NCBI GenBank assembly: GCA_029203165.1
Contig: CP119308.1
Coordinates: forward strand, 1,984,001 to 2,048,000
DNA: 64,000 nt
Reading direction: 5' to 3'
Source: Candidatus Microbacterium colombiense
GTDB lineage: Bacteria; Actinomycetota; Actinomycetes; Actinomycetales; Microbacteriaceae
How positions within the stretch are numbered: position 1 is the first letter of the stretch; every line of letters begins with the position of its first letter. Under the pieces are notes generated by a model. It was not told where the DNA came from and did not search any database. It saw only the letters and a program-made list of their open reading frames with translations. The translations under genes and the position numbers were made by a program. This document shows positions 22,893 to 33,744 of this stretch, in pieces.

Positions 22893-23870
22893 ATGACTGC
22901 GCTGGTCCGGGTGGTCCCGGGCGTGGATCACGGCTTCCGTCGTGTGCGTTCCGGATCGGGATACAGGTATCCGGACCAGGACGGGAACGCTGCGGGCGAG
23001 CCCGATCGTGAGCGCATCCATGATCTGGTCATCCCTCCTGCGTGGGAGGACGTGTGGATCGCGGCGGATCCGCTCGCGCACATCCAGGCAGTCGGGACCG
23101 ACGAGGCGGGGCGGCGGCAGTACCTGTATCACCCGCTGTGGCGCGTGCGCCGTGATCGGAGCAAATTCCACCGGGCTCTCGATCTCGCCGAGCGTCTTCC
23201 GCGAGCGAGGGCGCGGGTCACGCGGGCCCTCAAAGACGAGACGCTGTCGAAGGAGCGCGTGCTCGCGACGGCGTTCCGGCTGCTCGATGATGCCGCGCTG
23301 CGCGTGGGATCGGAACGCTACCTCGTGAAGCACGGGAGCCGTGGGCTGACGACGCTGCGGCGGCGTGACGTTCGCATCACGGATTCGACCGTCGCCCTGT
23401 CGTTCCCTGCCAAGAGCGGACAGACCGCGGCGATCGAGATCACGGATGCGACGCTCGCCGAGGTGCTGACCGAGCTGTCTGCCGGTCCGGACCGCGCGCT
23501 GTTGCTCGCCTATCGGAAGGGTCGCCGTCGCGTGCGCATCACCCCGGCCGAGGTCAATGCCTATCTGCGCTCCGTGACAGGCGGCGTGTTCTCGGCCAAG
23601 GACTTCCGCACACTGCACGGCACGATCCTCGCCGCGGATGCGCTCGCGCGGATCGGTGCGCTCGACGGTCGGGCCCAGCGGAAGAAGGCCGAGCGCCTCG
23701 CGGTTCAGGCGACGGCGACAGCACTCGGCAACACCACGGCCGTCGCTCGCGGCAGCTACATCGATCCGCGGGTGTTCCGTCTCTACGCCCAGGGGAAGAC
23801 CCTCGACCTCTCGGTGGCGCCGGAGTCCGCGATCCGGACGCTCCTGGCGGCGAAGCCCCGTCGCGGCTGA
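22893..23870 (+). CDS. Bacterial DNA topoisomerase IB
   Basis: Poxvirus-like type IB topoisomerase of 325 aa that relaxes supercoils through a 3'-phosphotyrosine. The N-terminal beta domain (PPAWEDVWIAADP, GRRQYLYHP) and the catalytic domain are both present. Expected catalytic residues are an Arg in RVGSERY, a Lys in the beta-hairpin loop, an Arg/His set in KDFRTLHGT, and the nucleophile Tyr289 in ARGSYIDPRVF. It is an accessory enzyme in many soil bacteria. GGAG lies about 8 nt before the ATG. A TAGCAT box at 22785-22790 could be its promoter, giving a leader of about 95 nt with nothing else recognised in it. Confidence 0.92.
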   Translation: MTALVRVVPGVDHGFRRVRSGSGYRYPDQDGNAAGEPDRERIHDLVIPPAWEDVWIAADPLAHIQAVGTDEAGRRQYLYHPLWRVRRDRSKFHRALDLAERLPRARARVTRALKDETLSKERVLATAFRLLDDAALRVGSERYLVKHGSRGLTTLRRRDVRITDSTVALSFPAKSGQTAAIEITDATLAEVLTELSAGPDRALLLAYRKGRRRVRITPAEVNAYLRSVTGGVFSAKDFRTLHGTILAADALARIGALDGRAQRKKAERLAVQATATALGNTTAVARGSYIDPRVFRLYAQGKTLDLSVAPESAIRTLLAAKPRRG

Positions 23871-23928
23871 CCCATCCGGTGATCCGCGCCGGGGCCGGGC
23901 CGGGACGCGCGGATGACAGGATGGACGC

Positions 23929-26418
<2,490 letters not shown>

Positions 26419-26427
26419 CCCCGGCGC

Positions 26428-27009
26428 CTAGCCGCTGTCGCCGTGGCTCTCGCTGTCGACCGCGCCGTCGCTCTCGCCGTCAGTGATCGGTTCGAGTCGC
26501 ATCCCCATCACCGTCCGCACGATCCAGGGGTGCGCGTGATCATCGTCGATGTGGGTCATACCGAGCTTCTCGGCGACGGAGCGCGACGCGTCGTTGTCCG
26601 GATGGATGATCGCGGTGAGAAGCGTCGGGGCGAACTCCCGCCGCACCAGCTCTCGACAGGCGACCGCGGCTTCCGTCGCGAGGCCTCGGCGCTGTAGATC
26701 GACCCGCACGTGGTACCCGACTTCGAGCACGGGGGAGTCGTTCACCGACTGCCAGGTGATGCCGCAATCTCCCACGAACTCACCATCGTGCGTCTCGATG
26801 ATCCAGAGCCCGTGCCCATGAACGGCATAGCTCGCCTGCATCCGTGAGATCCAGTCGGCCGCCTCTGCCCTCGTCTTCGGGGCGGGGTAGAACGCCATCA
26901 CCGTGGGATCGCCGAGGAGCGCCGCCATGTCGTCGAGATCCTCGAGCGTCATCTCCCGAAAACGCAGACGCAGGGTGTCTGTGGGCAGAAGGTGAGGTTT
27001 CGCGCTCAC
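26428..27009 (-). CDS. GNAT acetyltransferase, RimJ/RimL-like
   Basis: Acetyltransferase of 193 aa in the RimJ/RimL/YdaF group. It begins with the typical TDTLRLRFREMTLEDLDDM, has the acetyl-CoA pyrophosphate loop QRRGLATEAA, and the C-terminal NDASRSVAEKLGMTH. The GTG start overlaps the stop of the upstream hydrolase (GTGA), so the two are coupled. The last 25 residues are rich in Asp/Ser/Gly and look disordered. Substrate unknown; the family modifies protein N-termini or small amines. Confidence 0.85.
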   Translation of the reverse strand: MSAKPHLLPTDTLRLRFREMTLEDLDDMAALLGDPTVMAFYPAPKTRAEAADWISRMQASYAVHGHGLWIIETHDGEFVGDCGITWQSVNDSPVLEVGYHVRVDLQRRGLATEAAVACRELVRREFAPTLLTAIIHPDNDASRSVAEKLGMTHIDDDHAHPWIVRTVMGMRLEPITDGESDGAVDSESHGDSG

Positions 27010-27644
27010 AGGTCGAGGCTGTCGCCGGGATCGAGCGAGAAGAACTCGCCGCCGCCCTGTTCGGTGGCCCACTGCAGCCGGGCGCGATGCATCGTCCTGC
27101 CGGCCACCGAGAGCGTCATGTCGTGGGTGCCGAATGCGCGCCGCGGGCGCACTGCGAGCACGTAGTCCATCGCCTCTCCGATCTTCAGCCAGGGTGCGCC
27201 GAGCGGTGCGGCGAGGGTGTCGATCGCGACGCCCTCCGGAACGGCATACGAGTCGCCCGGATAGTACAGCTCATCGTTGACGAGCACTCCCACATTCTCG
27301 ATAGTGGGGATCGACGAGTGGATCACCTCGTGGGTTCCCCCGAAGAAGCGCAGGGTGAAGTCACCGACCTCGATCGTGTCACCGGGGGAGACGACCGTGA
27401 TCTCGTAGCCGTCCGCCGCATCCGCCACTCCGGACGGCGCGAACACAGGGATGCCCGGTACCGCGCGCAGGATGCGGTCGAGGTGCTCCGACGTCCAATG
27501 ATCCGGATGCTCGTGGGTGAGCACGACTCCGACGACCCCGCTCAGATCATCGAGGGGAGTCGTGAAGGAGCCCGGATCGATGAGGAGCGTCTGATCGTTC
27601 TGATCGAGGCGGAGGGTGGCATGTTCGAACTTGGTCACGCGCAT
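27006..27644 (-). CDS. MBL-fold metallohydrolase, UlaG-like
   Basis: Metallo-beta-lactamase fold hydrolase of 212 aa. The metal motif THEHPDHW (HxHxDH) lies near residue 50 and further ligand candidates are in FFGGTHEVIH, YYPGDSYAVP and FGTHD. This pattern matches the small UlaG-like group, which hydrolyses lactones or phosphodiesters. ATG 27644 is preferred; AAGGAG lies 12 nt upstream. A TTG start at 27656 directly after the Shine-Dalgarno is less likely. It overlaps the GNAT gene by 4 bp. Confidence 0.85.
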   Translation of the reverse strand: MRVTKFEHATLRLDQNDQTLLIDPGSFTTPLDDLSGVVGVVLTHEHPDHWTSEHLDRILRAVPGIPVFAPSGVADAADGYEITVVSPGDTIEVGDFTLRFFGGTHEVIHSSIPTIENVGVLVNDELYYPGDSYAVPEGVAIDTLAAPLGAPWLKIGEAMDYVLAVRPRRAFGTHDMTLSVAGRTMHRARLQWATEQGGGEFFSLDPGDSLDL

Positions 27645-27808
27645 GAGACGAGTCAACTCCTTCTGGAACCGCTCGGCAAACTCTTCTGCGATCTCTTCTT
27701 CGATGTCGCCACGCCCGGGCGCACGACGAGTAGGCCCCGATTTGGCGCAGCAAGAATCGTCATGGCATACTTGAACGGTTGTCGCGGCACGGAAACGTTC
27801 CGCCAGAC

Positions 27809-27881
27809 GGCCCCATCGTATAGCGGCCTAGTACGCTGCCCTCTCACGGCGGTAACGCGGGTTCGAATCCCGCTGGGGTCA
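27809..27881 (+). tRNA. tRNA-Glu (anticodon CTC)
   Basis: 73-nt cloverleaf. The acceptor stem is GGCCCCA/TGGGGTC with one G-T pair, the anticodon loop CTCTCAC gives CTC, and the T loop is GTTCGAATC. The discriminator is A73 and CCA is not encoded. It reads GAG, the main Glu codon here. It diverges from the hydrolase/GNAT pair. Confidence 0.95.
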
Positions 27882-27890
27882 CACAACACA

Positions 27891-27920
27891 CGAAAGCCCT
27901 CGGTCACCCGAGGGCTTTCG
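27891..27920. terminator. Terminator hairpin after tRNA-Glu
   Basis: CGAAAGCCCTCGG (27891-27903) pairs perfectly with CCGAGGGCTTTCG (27908-27920) around a 4-nt loop, 9 nt after the tRNA. Weak T-tail (TCGTAT). Confidence 0.8.
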
Positions 27921-27987
27921 TCGTATCCGGGCTCGTCCGGTGTCCGGCGTCGCTCCTCAGGAAATCTCGGTCTCGGGGGAAAACGAA

Positions 27988-28022
27988 GGAACCGCCCCCG
28001 ACGCCGAGTCGGGAGCGGTTCC
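27988..28022 (-). terminator. Intrinsic terminator of the sigma/DUF4349 operon
   Basis: On the minus strand the arms GGAACCGCTCCCGAC and GTCGGGGGCGGTTCC form a long stem followed by TTCGTTTTCC, 9 nt beyond the stop of the DUF4349 gene. Confidence 0.85.
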
Positions 28023-28031
28023 TGGAAATGA

Positions 28032-29141
28032 TCAGGCGGCGTCGTCCGGGGTCGGGGTGATCGCTCGCCCCTCGCGCCGCGTGCGTCGAGCCCGGCGGAT
28101 CAGCCAGATGACCAGGACGACGACCGCCGCGATCGCGAGCCAGGGAAGAATGAACCCCACGGCGATGACCAGCGCGTTGAGCGACACGACAAGGCCGTTC
28201 CATCCTGCCAGCACGCCGTCGGTGAAGCCCGCGGGATCCGCCGTCGTCGCCGAGGCCGCGCGCGTGAGCTCGACCTGGAGCGTCGACATCGCGACCTGGT
28301 CCTCGAGTGACGTGAGCTGCTGCTCCCATGACTCGAGCTGCGCCTGACGGTCGGTGAGGGCGACCTCGGCCTCGATGAGCTCGGACACGCTGCCGGACTG
28401 CGCCATGAGCTCGGTGAGCCGCTCCACCGAGGCCTTCGTCGCATCGACTCGTGCCCGCAGATCGATCGCGGCCGATGTCACATCCTGTTTCGAGATCGAC
28501 GAAGACTGCACCTCGCCCGAGTCGGCGAGCGCGGCGATGACCTCGGTGAGGTCGGCGGACGGGACACGGACGCTGATCCACCCGTAACCGGGGTCTGCCG
28601 GTGCCGGAACCGAGGTATCGTCGACGGCGAGCGCCTTTCCGACCTCGGTGCTCTCCACGTATCCACCGTGCTTCTCGGCGAGTGCCGCCACTGCTGCTGC
28701 CCCGGCGGAGATGTCCTTGACCTGCAGCGTGACGTTCGCCGTCGCCACGATCTCGCGGTCTGCGTCGGACACGGCAGCTCCCGCCGACGATGACGCGTCC
28801 ACTGACTCATCGGGCAGTGCTTCCGGCACGATCTCACCACCGCGGTCCGCCGCACCCGTGTCTGCGACCGACCCGCCTGACATGTCCGAGCCGTCGGCCG
28901 TGCTCATCACCGACCCGCCCCCCACGGCGCCCAGGATCGGCGGGGTCACGAGCACACCGAGGGCGAAAGCGGCGGCGACACCGACGCCGGTCATCCAACG
29001 CCGACGACGGCTCCGCGCCCTCCCCGCCGGCGCGGAGGGGGAGCGTTCCTCCCCGATCTGCGTGAACACGGCGTTCTCGATGCGCGCGATCGTGGCGCCC
29101 GACAGCTCGGGCAGGTCGTCGACCGTGGTCTGGTCGTTCAT
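28032..29141 (-). CDS. DUF4349 membrane protein, probable partner of the ECF sigma factor
   Basis: Protein of 369 aa. A cytosolic N-terminus of about 48 residues, with a basic RSRRRRW before the membrane, is followed by a helix (about 50-70), a low-complexity Gly/Ser/Asp linker, an extracytoplasmic DUF4349 domain (about 128-310) with a helical coiled-coil hairpin (VERLTELMAQ through QLESWEQQLTSLEDQ), a second C-terminal membrane helix (about 318-350) and a basic tail. It overlaps the sigma gene by ATGA. The gene order suggests it controls the sigma factor, although the N-terminus shows no clear HxxxCxxC zinc anti-sigma motif. DUF4349 function is unknown. Confidence 0.82.
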   Translation of the reverse strand: MNDQTTVDDLPELSGATIARIENAVFTQIGEERSPSAPAGRARSRRRRWMTGVGVAAAFALGVLVTPPILGAVGGGSVMSTADGSDMSGGSVADTGAADRGGEIVPEALPDESVDASSSAGAAVSDADREIVATANVTLQVKDISAGAAAVAALAEKHGGYVESTEVGKALAVDDTSVPAPADPGYGWISVRVPSADLTEVIAALADSGEVQSSSISKQDVTSAAIDLRARVDATKASVERLTELMAQSGSVSELIEAEVALTDRQAQLESWEQQLTSLEDQVAMSTLQVELTRAASATTADPAGFTDGVLAGWNGLVVSLNALVIAVGFILPWLAIAAVVVLVIWLIRRARRTRREGRAITPTPDDAA

Positions 29142-29695
29142 GCGTCTCTCACTTCCTTGACGGCGCCTCGCAACTGGGTGCGCACTCGGGAGAGACGGTT
29201 CCGGACGACGGCATGGCTCACACCGAGCTCATCGGCGGCCGCCTGGTAGGCATACCCCTCCGATGCGCAGAGCCGGAAGATCTCGCGATCGAGCTCGCTC
29301 AGGGTGCCGACCTCCTCGGCGATGCGCGCGGCCAATGCGGCCGTGATCACCTGCTCCTCCACGCTGATCGTGTCGGGCAGGTTCTCGTCGAGCATGTCGG
29401 CCGTATTGGCCTGGTCGCGCCGGCGCTGTCGCAGTCGATTCGCCGCCTGGAAACGACAGATCGTCGCCAACCACGGCAGGATCGACTCGCCCTGCAACTC
29501 CAGGGACGGGAGCTTGCGCCAGGCGACCACGAAGGTCTCCTGAGCCACATCCTCCGCATCGGCGGGCGATGAGAGGATGCCGTTCGCGATCCAATAGACC
29601 GGTCGTACGTGAGCCCGGTACAACTCACGGAAGGCGCTCTCGTCGCCTGCCGCGGCCTGTGCCGCCCACTTCTGATCACTCGTCTGCACGGGCAT
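29138..29695 (-). CDS. ECF-type RNA polymerase sigma factor
   Basis: Sigma-70 family protein of 185 aa with region 2 (about 20-85, SSPADAEDVAQETFVVAWRKL, -10 recognition) and region 4 (about 125-180, EGYAYQAAADELGVSHAVVRNRLSRVRTQLR, -35 recognition), and no region 3, which defines ECF factors. It is followed by a 4-bp overlap with a membrane protein that may act as its sensor or anti-sigma factor. The inducing signal and regulon are unknown. Confidence 0.92.
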   Translation of the reverse strand: MPVQTSDQKWAAQAAAGDESAFRELYRAHVRPVYWIANGILSSPADAEDVAQETFVVAWRKLPSLELQGESILPWLATICRFQAANRLRQRRRDQANTADMLDENLPDTISVEEQVITAALAARIAEEVGTLSELDREIFRLCASEGYAYQAAADELGVSHAVVRNRLSRVRTQLRGAVKEVRDA

Positions 29696-29820
29696 CCTGA
29701 TTCCGTTCGGTGTCTCTCAACGGGGAAGTGTCGACAGAAGCGCCATCGTCTCAGAATCCATGGGGGAAGTCACGTCACGTCCGCGCCTCCGCGAGCGGAC
29801 TCCGCTAGCATGGGCTTCGC

Positions 29821-29946
29821 GAGGGGGAGTATCCCGGATCCGCGCGTAACGTCATCACGAGCACCAGTTCTGCTGCTCCGGGCGCGCGACGCACACTGTG
29901 CGGGGGAGAGACTCTCGGTACTCTTCGACCCCTCCTGAAAGGCGCA
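29821..29946 (+). ncRNA. yybP-ykoY (Mn2+) riboswitch upstream of terC
   Basis: The 5' part has GGGGGAGTA (29823-29831) and CGTCATCACGAG (29850-29861), both resembling conserved loops of the yybP-ykoY class. The 3' part has GGGGGAGAG (29902-29910) and CCCCTCCTGAAAGGCGC (29929-29945), which can close the basal stem with the G-rich 5' arm. The gene controlled is a TerC-family membrane protein, a classic partner of this manganese riboswitch. A TAGCAT box at 29806-29811 may be the promoter. Limits are approximate. Confidence 0.75.
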
Positions 29947-29954
29947 GTGCGCGC

Positions 29955-30959
29955 GTGAACATTCCTGTCTGGTTCGAAGTCGGCTCTCTGGTCGTCCTCG
30001 TGCTCATCCTCATCGGCGATCTGATGCTCGTGCGTCTGCGGCCGCATATCCCGTCCACCAAGGAATCGACCCTGTGGGTCGCCTTCTACGTCGGTCTCGC
30101 GTTGGTGTTCGCGGGCCTGCTGTACGTCTTCGCCGGCGGACAGTTCGCGGGGGAGTTCCTCACCGGGTGGGCGCTGGAGTACAGCCTCTCGATCGACAAC
30201 CTGTTCGTGTTCGTGCTGATCATGGCGCAGTTCGCGGTACCGCGGCGGCTGCAGCAGATGGTGTTGATGGTGGGCATCATCATCGCGCTCGTGCTGCGCG
30301 GCCTGTTCATCATGCTCGGCGTCACGATCATCGAGAACTTCTCGCCGATCTTCTACATCTTCGGAGCCTTCCTGATCTACACGGCGATCCGTCAGGCGAT
30401 GCCGGAAGGCGACCACGAGGGCGAGGTGCAGCGCGAGAACTTCATCGTCCGGCTGCTTCGCCGCCGCATCGACATCAGCGACGAGTACGACGGCAACAAG
30501 ATCCGCACGATGGTCGACGGCAAGCGTGTGTGGACGCCGATGGTCATCGTCTTCGTGGCGATCGGCGTGACCGACCTGATGTTCGCGATCGACTCCATCC
30601 CCGCCATCTTCAGCATCACGCAGAACAGCTTCCTGGTGTTCACGGCCAACATCTTCGCCCTGATGGGCCTGCGCCAGCTCTACTTCCTGTTGGGCGATCT
30701 GCTCGACCGCCTGCGTTACCTCCACTACGGCATCGCGATCATCCTCGGCTTCATCGGGATCAAGCTCATCCTGCATGCGATGCACGAGAACGAGCTGCCG
30801 TTCATCAACGGCGGCGAGCACATCGAGTGGGCGCCTGACATCCCCATCTGGCTCTCGCTCACGGTGATCGTGGTCGCGATGGCCGGAGCGACCGTCGCGA
30901 GCCTGATCGCGTCGTCCCGCGAGAAGCGCGCCTCGAAGCAGGCCGCGCTCACGGAGTGA
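29955..30959 (+). CDS. TerC/Alx family membrane protein, probable manganese exporter
   Basis: Integral membrane protein of 334 aa of the TerC/Alx family with about eight or nine helices. Acidic residues in helices fit metal transport: LEYSLSIDNLFVF and VTDLMFAIDSIPAIF carry the two conserved Asp motifs. Alx/MntP-like members export Mn2+ or load exported enzymes with it. The upstream yybP-ykoY riboswitch supports manganese control. I chose GTG 29955, giving NIPVWFEVGSL at the N-terminus; the purine-rich GAAAGG is about 12 nt upstream and overlaps the riboswitch 3' end, which fits control of initiation. Confidence 0.9.
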   Translation: MNIPVWFEVGSLVVLVLILIGDLMLVRLRPHIPSTKESTLWVAFYVGLALVFAGLLYVFAGGQFAGEFLTGWALEYSLSIDNLFVFVLIMAQFAVPRRLQQMVLMVGIIIALVLRGLFIMLGVTIIENFSPIFYIFGAFLIYTAIRQAMPEGDHEGEVQRENFIVRLLRRRIDISDEYDGNKIRTMVDGKRVWTPMVIVFVAIGVTDLMFAIDSIPAIFSITQNSFLVFTANIFALMGLRQLYFLLGDLLDRLRYLHYGIAIILGFIGIKLILHAMHENELPFINGGEHIEWAPDIPIWLSLTVIVVAMAGATVASLIASSREKRASKQAALTE

Positions 30960-30971
30960 GATCATGGCGCC

Positions 30972-31322
30972 ATGACTCGTGACTGGACGCCTCTGGCCCT
31001 CGTCTACCTCCTGCTGGCGGTGGCCGGACTCATCGGGACCTGGGCGTTCAACGTCTTGGCGATCACGCAGATGACGAACTTCATCGGCGATCTGGTCAGC
31101 AGCGGTCCGGCCGTGTCATCGATCACGGTGGACCTGCTGGTGGTGGCGATGGCGGGCAGCGTGTTCATCATCGTCGAAGCGAAACGCATCGGGATGCGGC
31201 GAGGTTGGCTCTACGTGGTGGTGTCCGCGGTGACCGCATTCGCGTTCGCGCTTCCCCTGTTCCTGGCGATGCGTCAGCGGTACCTCACTCGGCAGACCAG
31301 AGAAGCTCAGCCTCAAGGGTGA
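30972..31322 (+). CDS. DUF2834 membrane protein
   Basis: Small membrane protein of 116 aa with three predicted helices. WAFNV near residue 25, the TVDLLVVAMAGSVFIIVEAKRIGMR stretch (split here as TVDLLVVAMA and VEAKRIGMR) and the basic C-terminus fit the DUF2834 family. It lies 12 bp after terC and may share its transcript. Its last 38 bp overlap the end of the oppositely oriented Lon-N domain gene. Function unknown. Confidence 0.78.
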   Translation: MTRDWTPLALVYLLLAVAGLIGTWAFNVLAITQMTNFIGDLVSSGPAVSSITVDLLVVAMAGSVFIIVEAKRIGMRRGWLYVVVSAVTAFAFALPLFLAMRQRYLTRQTREAQPQG

Positions 31323-31878
31323 GATCGATCACCTGACGAAGCAACGCCCCTGATGTGGTCGACCGCAGCAGGGCGTACCTGTCGTACTCGCCCAGGGGAG
31401 CGATCGCCGCGAGCTGCCACGCCGCGGCGAGCGGGTCCTCGGAGATCTCGGTGTCGGCGTCCCATCGCGCCTCGGGTGCGCGCGCCAGAGTGCGGCGCAC
31501 GATCGCTTCCGCTTCCGTGCGCAGCGGCGCGAGCGCGTCGTTCCATTCGAGTGCGGGCAGCGACATGACTTCGGCGCGCGGGTAGGGGTCATCGTCCAAC
31601 CAGTGCTCGATCGCGAAGCGCTCGGTGCCGACCGCGACGATCTGCAGCACCTCTGCGCCTGCGGCGACGCTCACCAGTCGGGCCATCGTGCCGATGCTGC
31701 TGCGCCGGTCACCGCCGCCGACCTCATGGCCGCGCTCGATCAGCACGACGCCGAACTCGGCCTCCTCATCGAGAAGTCTGCCGATCATCGTGAGGTAGCG
31801 CGGCTCGAACACCCGCAGCGGGAGCGGAGTATGCGGCAGCAGCACCGAGCCGAGCGGGAACATCGGGATCGCGACCAT
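31285..31878 (-). CDS. Lon N-terminal (LON substrate-binding) domain protein
   Basis: Stand-alone LON substrate-binding domain protein, 197 aa, without ATPase or protease domains. It opens with PMFPLGSVLLPHTPLPLRVF, the hallmark of this family, followed by RYLTMIGRLLDEEAEFGVVLI and a C-terminal helical part. Such proteins are widespread in actinobacteria and have no settled function. The start is ATG 31878, with ATG 31863 as an alternative. It diverges from the DUF427 gene across only 36 bp and overlaps the DUF2834 gene tail to tail by 38 bp. Confidence 0.85.
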   Translation of the reverse strand: MVAIPMFPLGSVLLPHTPLPLRVFEPRYLTMIGRLLDEEAEFGVVLIERGHEVGGGDRRSSIGTMARLVSVAAGAEVLQIVAVGTERFAIEHWLDDDPYPRAEVMSLPALEWNDALAPLRTEAEAIVRRTLARAPEARWDADTEISEDPLAAAWQLAAIAPLGEYDRYALLRSTTSGALLRQVIDLTLEAELLWSAE

Positions 31879-31902
31879 GACCCCAGTCAACACCGCGAGA
31901 CG

Positions 31903-31908
31903 TACAGT
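31903..31908 (+). promoter_or_regulatory. -10 box for DUF427 gene (leaderless)
   Basis: TACAGT with a 6-nt gap to ATG 31915. Confidence 0.55.
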
Positions 31909-31914
31909 GAACAG

Positions 31915-32412
31915 ATGCGCAGACCCATCCCCGTCGTTCCCGCTCCCGGTCAGGAGTCCGTGTGGGACTACCCCCGGCCGCCTCGCGTCGAACCGGTGGC
32001 GGAGCGCATCACGATCCGCCTCGGCGGAGAGCTCATCGCCGATACCGATGGCGCGGTGCGCGTGCTCGAGACGAGCCACCCTCCCGTCTACTACGTGCCG
32101 ATCGCCGACTTCGTCCAGGGAGCCCTCGCTGATTCCCCCGGCACCTCGTTCTGCGAGTTCAAGGGGTCCGCACGGTACTTCGACGTGCGCAGCGGAGATC
32201 TGGTGCGCTCCGGAGCCGCGTGGACCTACCCTCATCCGGAACCGGGCTTCGAGACGCTCGCTGACAAGGTCGCGGTGTACGCGGGGCAGATGGACGAATG
32301 CACGGTCGGGCACGAAGTGGTCTCGCCGCAGCCGGGCGGATTCTACGGCGGCTGGGTCACGTCTTCCGTGGTCGGGCCGTTCAAGGGCGGGCCCGGCTCG
32401 ATGGGCTGGTAG
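31915..32412 (+). CDS. DUF427 domain protein
   Basis: Soluble protein of 165 aa. The DUF427 fold is recognised by VRVLETSHPPVYYVP, GTSFCEFKGSARYFDV and the Trp-rich AWTYPHPEPGF segment, with the C-terminal GFYGGWVTS. The family is a small beta-rich fold of unknown biochemical role, often found as single-domain proteins in actinobacteria. ATG 31915 is supported by the TACAGT box exactly 6 nt upstream and by the absence of a Shine-Dalgarno. It converges on the monooxygenase gene with an 18-bp gap. Confidence 0.85.
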   Translation: MRRPIPVVPAPGQESVWDYPRPPRVEPVAERITIRLGGELIADTDGAVRVLETSHPPVYYVPIADFVQGALADSPGTSFCEFKGSARYFDVRSGDLVRSGAAWTYPHPEPGFETLADKVAVYAGQMDECTVGHEVVSPQPGGFYGGWVTSSVVGPFKGGPGSMGW

Positions 32413-32430
32413 CTGCGGGCCCGCGGCGTC

Positions 32431-33744
32431 TCAGAATGCGCGGAGGTTGGCCTGCAGTCCGCCGTCGACGTACTCTCGGCGCAGGATGCCGCGGCGACGC
32501 AGGATCGGCACGAGTTCGTCGAGTGTGCGGTGCAGCGTGACGGGGTGGAAGTCTCCCCACAGCAGCACGCCGTCGTTGCCCCACTCGCCCAGTTCCTCGA
32601 TGAGATCGGCGAACTCCTCCGCGGTTCCCACGAAGCCGGTGCGGTCGTTCATCCGTCCCGCGCGGACCAGCGCCGACAGGTGCGCCCGCAGCGGTGCGTC
32701 CTCGCCGCGATCACCGATCAGACGCTGGATGCTTCCGCGCGAGACGTGCGCTCCGAAGATCGACAGATCGAGCGGACGGTCCAGATCGAGCGAGGTCAGA
32801 TCCGTCTCCAGGTCGCTGGACTGCTTGCGGGCGATCTGCACGAGCGCGGCGTCGTCGGGATGCGCGGATGCCGCGACGATCCGATCCGCCTCCTCGGTCG
32901 ACGACGTGATCACGGGCTGGATGGCGAAGAGGATCTTGATGTCCTCCGGACTCCGACCACGCTCGATCGCCGCCTGGTGCACCTTCGCGCGGTAGGCGCG
33001 CACCGAGTCCTCGTGCAGCGGAGCGAGCGCGAGCTGCACATCGGAGTTGGCTCCGGCGAACCCCAGGCCGCGGCCGGAACCGCCCGGTGACACGATGGCC
33101 GGTTCGCCGTCGGTGAAGGGGATGGCGTTGAGCGGTCCGTCGAAGGCGAAGTGCTCTCCGCGGTGACGGATGGCGTTCAACTTCGCACCATCTGCGTAGA
33201 CGTCCGTCGCGCGGTCAGCGACGAGCGCTCCCTCATCCCAACTGCGCCACAGCGCGCGGATGCCGTCGAGCCACTCCTCGGCGCGGTCATAGGCCTGATC
33301 GTGCCCGAGCTGGGCGGCATCGGAGAAGTGACGAGCGCTTCCGGTGTCGGTGACGACGTTGAGCCCGAGTCGGTGCCCGCTGAGGTGCTGCAGCGTGGCG
33401 AACTGGCGAGCCGCAGTGAACGGCAGCGTGGCGGCGGGGTTCACGGTCGGGACCACACCCAGGTGCCGCGTCGCCTGGAACAGATACGGCGCGAGCAGGA
33501 GGGGGTCGTGCTTCGGCCCGCCGAACGCGTGGCGCACGCGGATGTCGATGGTCTCGGGCGACCCGAGCGAGGGGCCGTCCTCGATGATCACGAGGTCGAA
33601 GCCGGCCTGTTCGAGCGTGCGCGCTGCGTCTTGGTAGATCTCCGGCCGGGTCCAGTCGTAGTCCCACTCGAGAGAGGGATAGCCCCATCCCTGTGGACCG
33701 AAGCCGCGGGCGAGGAACCAGCCGAAATGCTGAGGCCGACTCAT
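32431..33744 (-). CDS. FMN-dependent monooxygenase, NtaA/SnaA/DszA family
   Basis: Flavin-dependent monooxygenase of the bacterial luciferase superfamily, 437 aa, of the NtaA/SnaA/SoxA/DszA group, which needs reduced FMN from a separate reductase. The conserved parts are the N-terminal (W)DYDWTRPEIYQDAARTLEQ, HLGVVPTVNP, HLSGHRLGLNVVTD and VSPGGSGRGLGFA. It overlaps the O-acetylhomoserine sulfhydrylase gene (ATGA). Because several relatives cut C-S bonds, the pair may free sulfur from an organosulfur compound and fix it into homocysteine. The substrate is not determinable. Confidence 0.88.
   Translation of the reverse strand: MSRPQHFGWFLARGFGPQGWGYPSLEWDYDWTRPEIYQDAARTLEQAGFDLVIIEDGPSLGSPETIDIRVRHAFGGPKHDPLLLAPYLFQATRHLGVVPTVNPAATLPFTAARQFATLQHLSGHRLGLNVVTDTGSARHFSDAAQLGHDQAYDRAEEWLDGIRALWRSWDEGALVADRATDVYADGAKLNAIRHRGEHFAFDGPLNAIPFTDGEPAIVSPGGSGRGLGFAGANSDVQLALAPLHEDSVRAYRAKVHQAAIERGRSPEDIKILFAIQPVITSSTEEADRIVAASAHPDDAALVQIARKQSSDLETDLTSLDLDRPLDLSIFGAHVSRGSIQRLIGDRGEDAPLRAHLSALVRAGRMNDRTGFVGTAEEFADLIEELGEWGNDGVLLWGDFHPVTLHRTLDELVPILRRRGILRREYVDGGLQANLRAF

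Noticed and set aside
22498..22896. Plus-strand frame spanning tRNA-Gln and the gap before topoisomerase IB, ending ATGA with its start
   Set aside because: It runs across a tRNA gene and a terminator and shows no domain; the last 14 codons could be a short coupling ORF but nothing supports it.
28354..29160. Plus-strand Ser/Thr/Ala-rich frames opposite the DUF4349 gene
   Set aside because: Antisense shadows of a low-complexity coding region.
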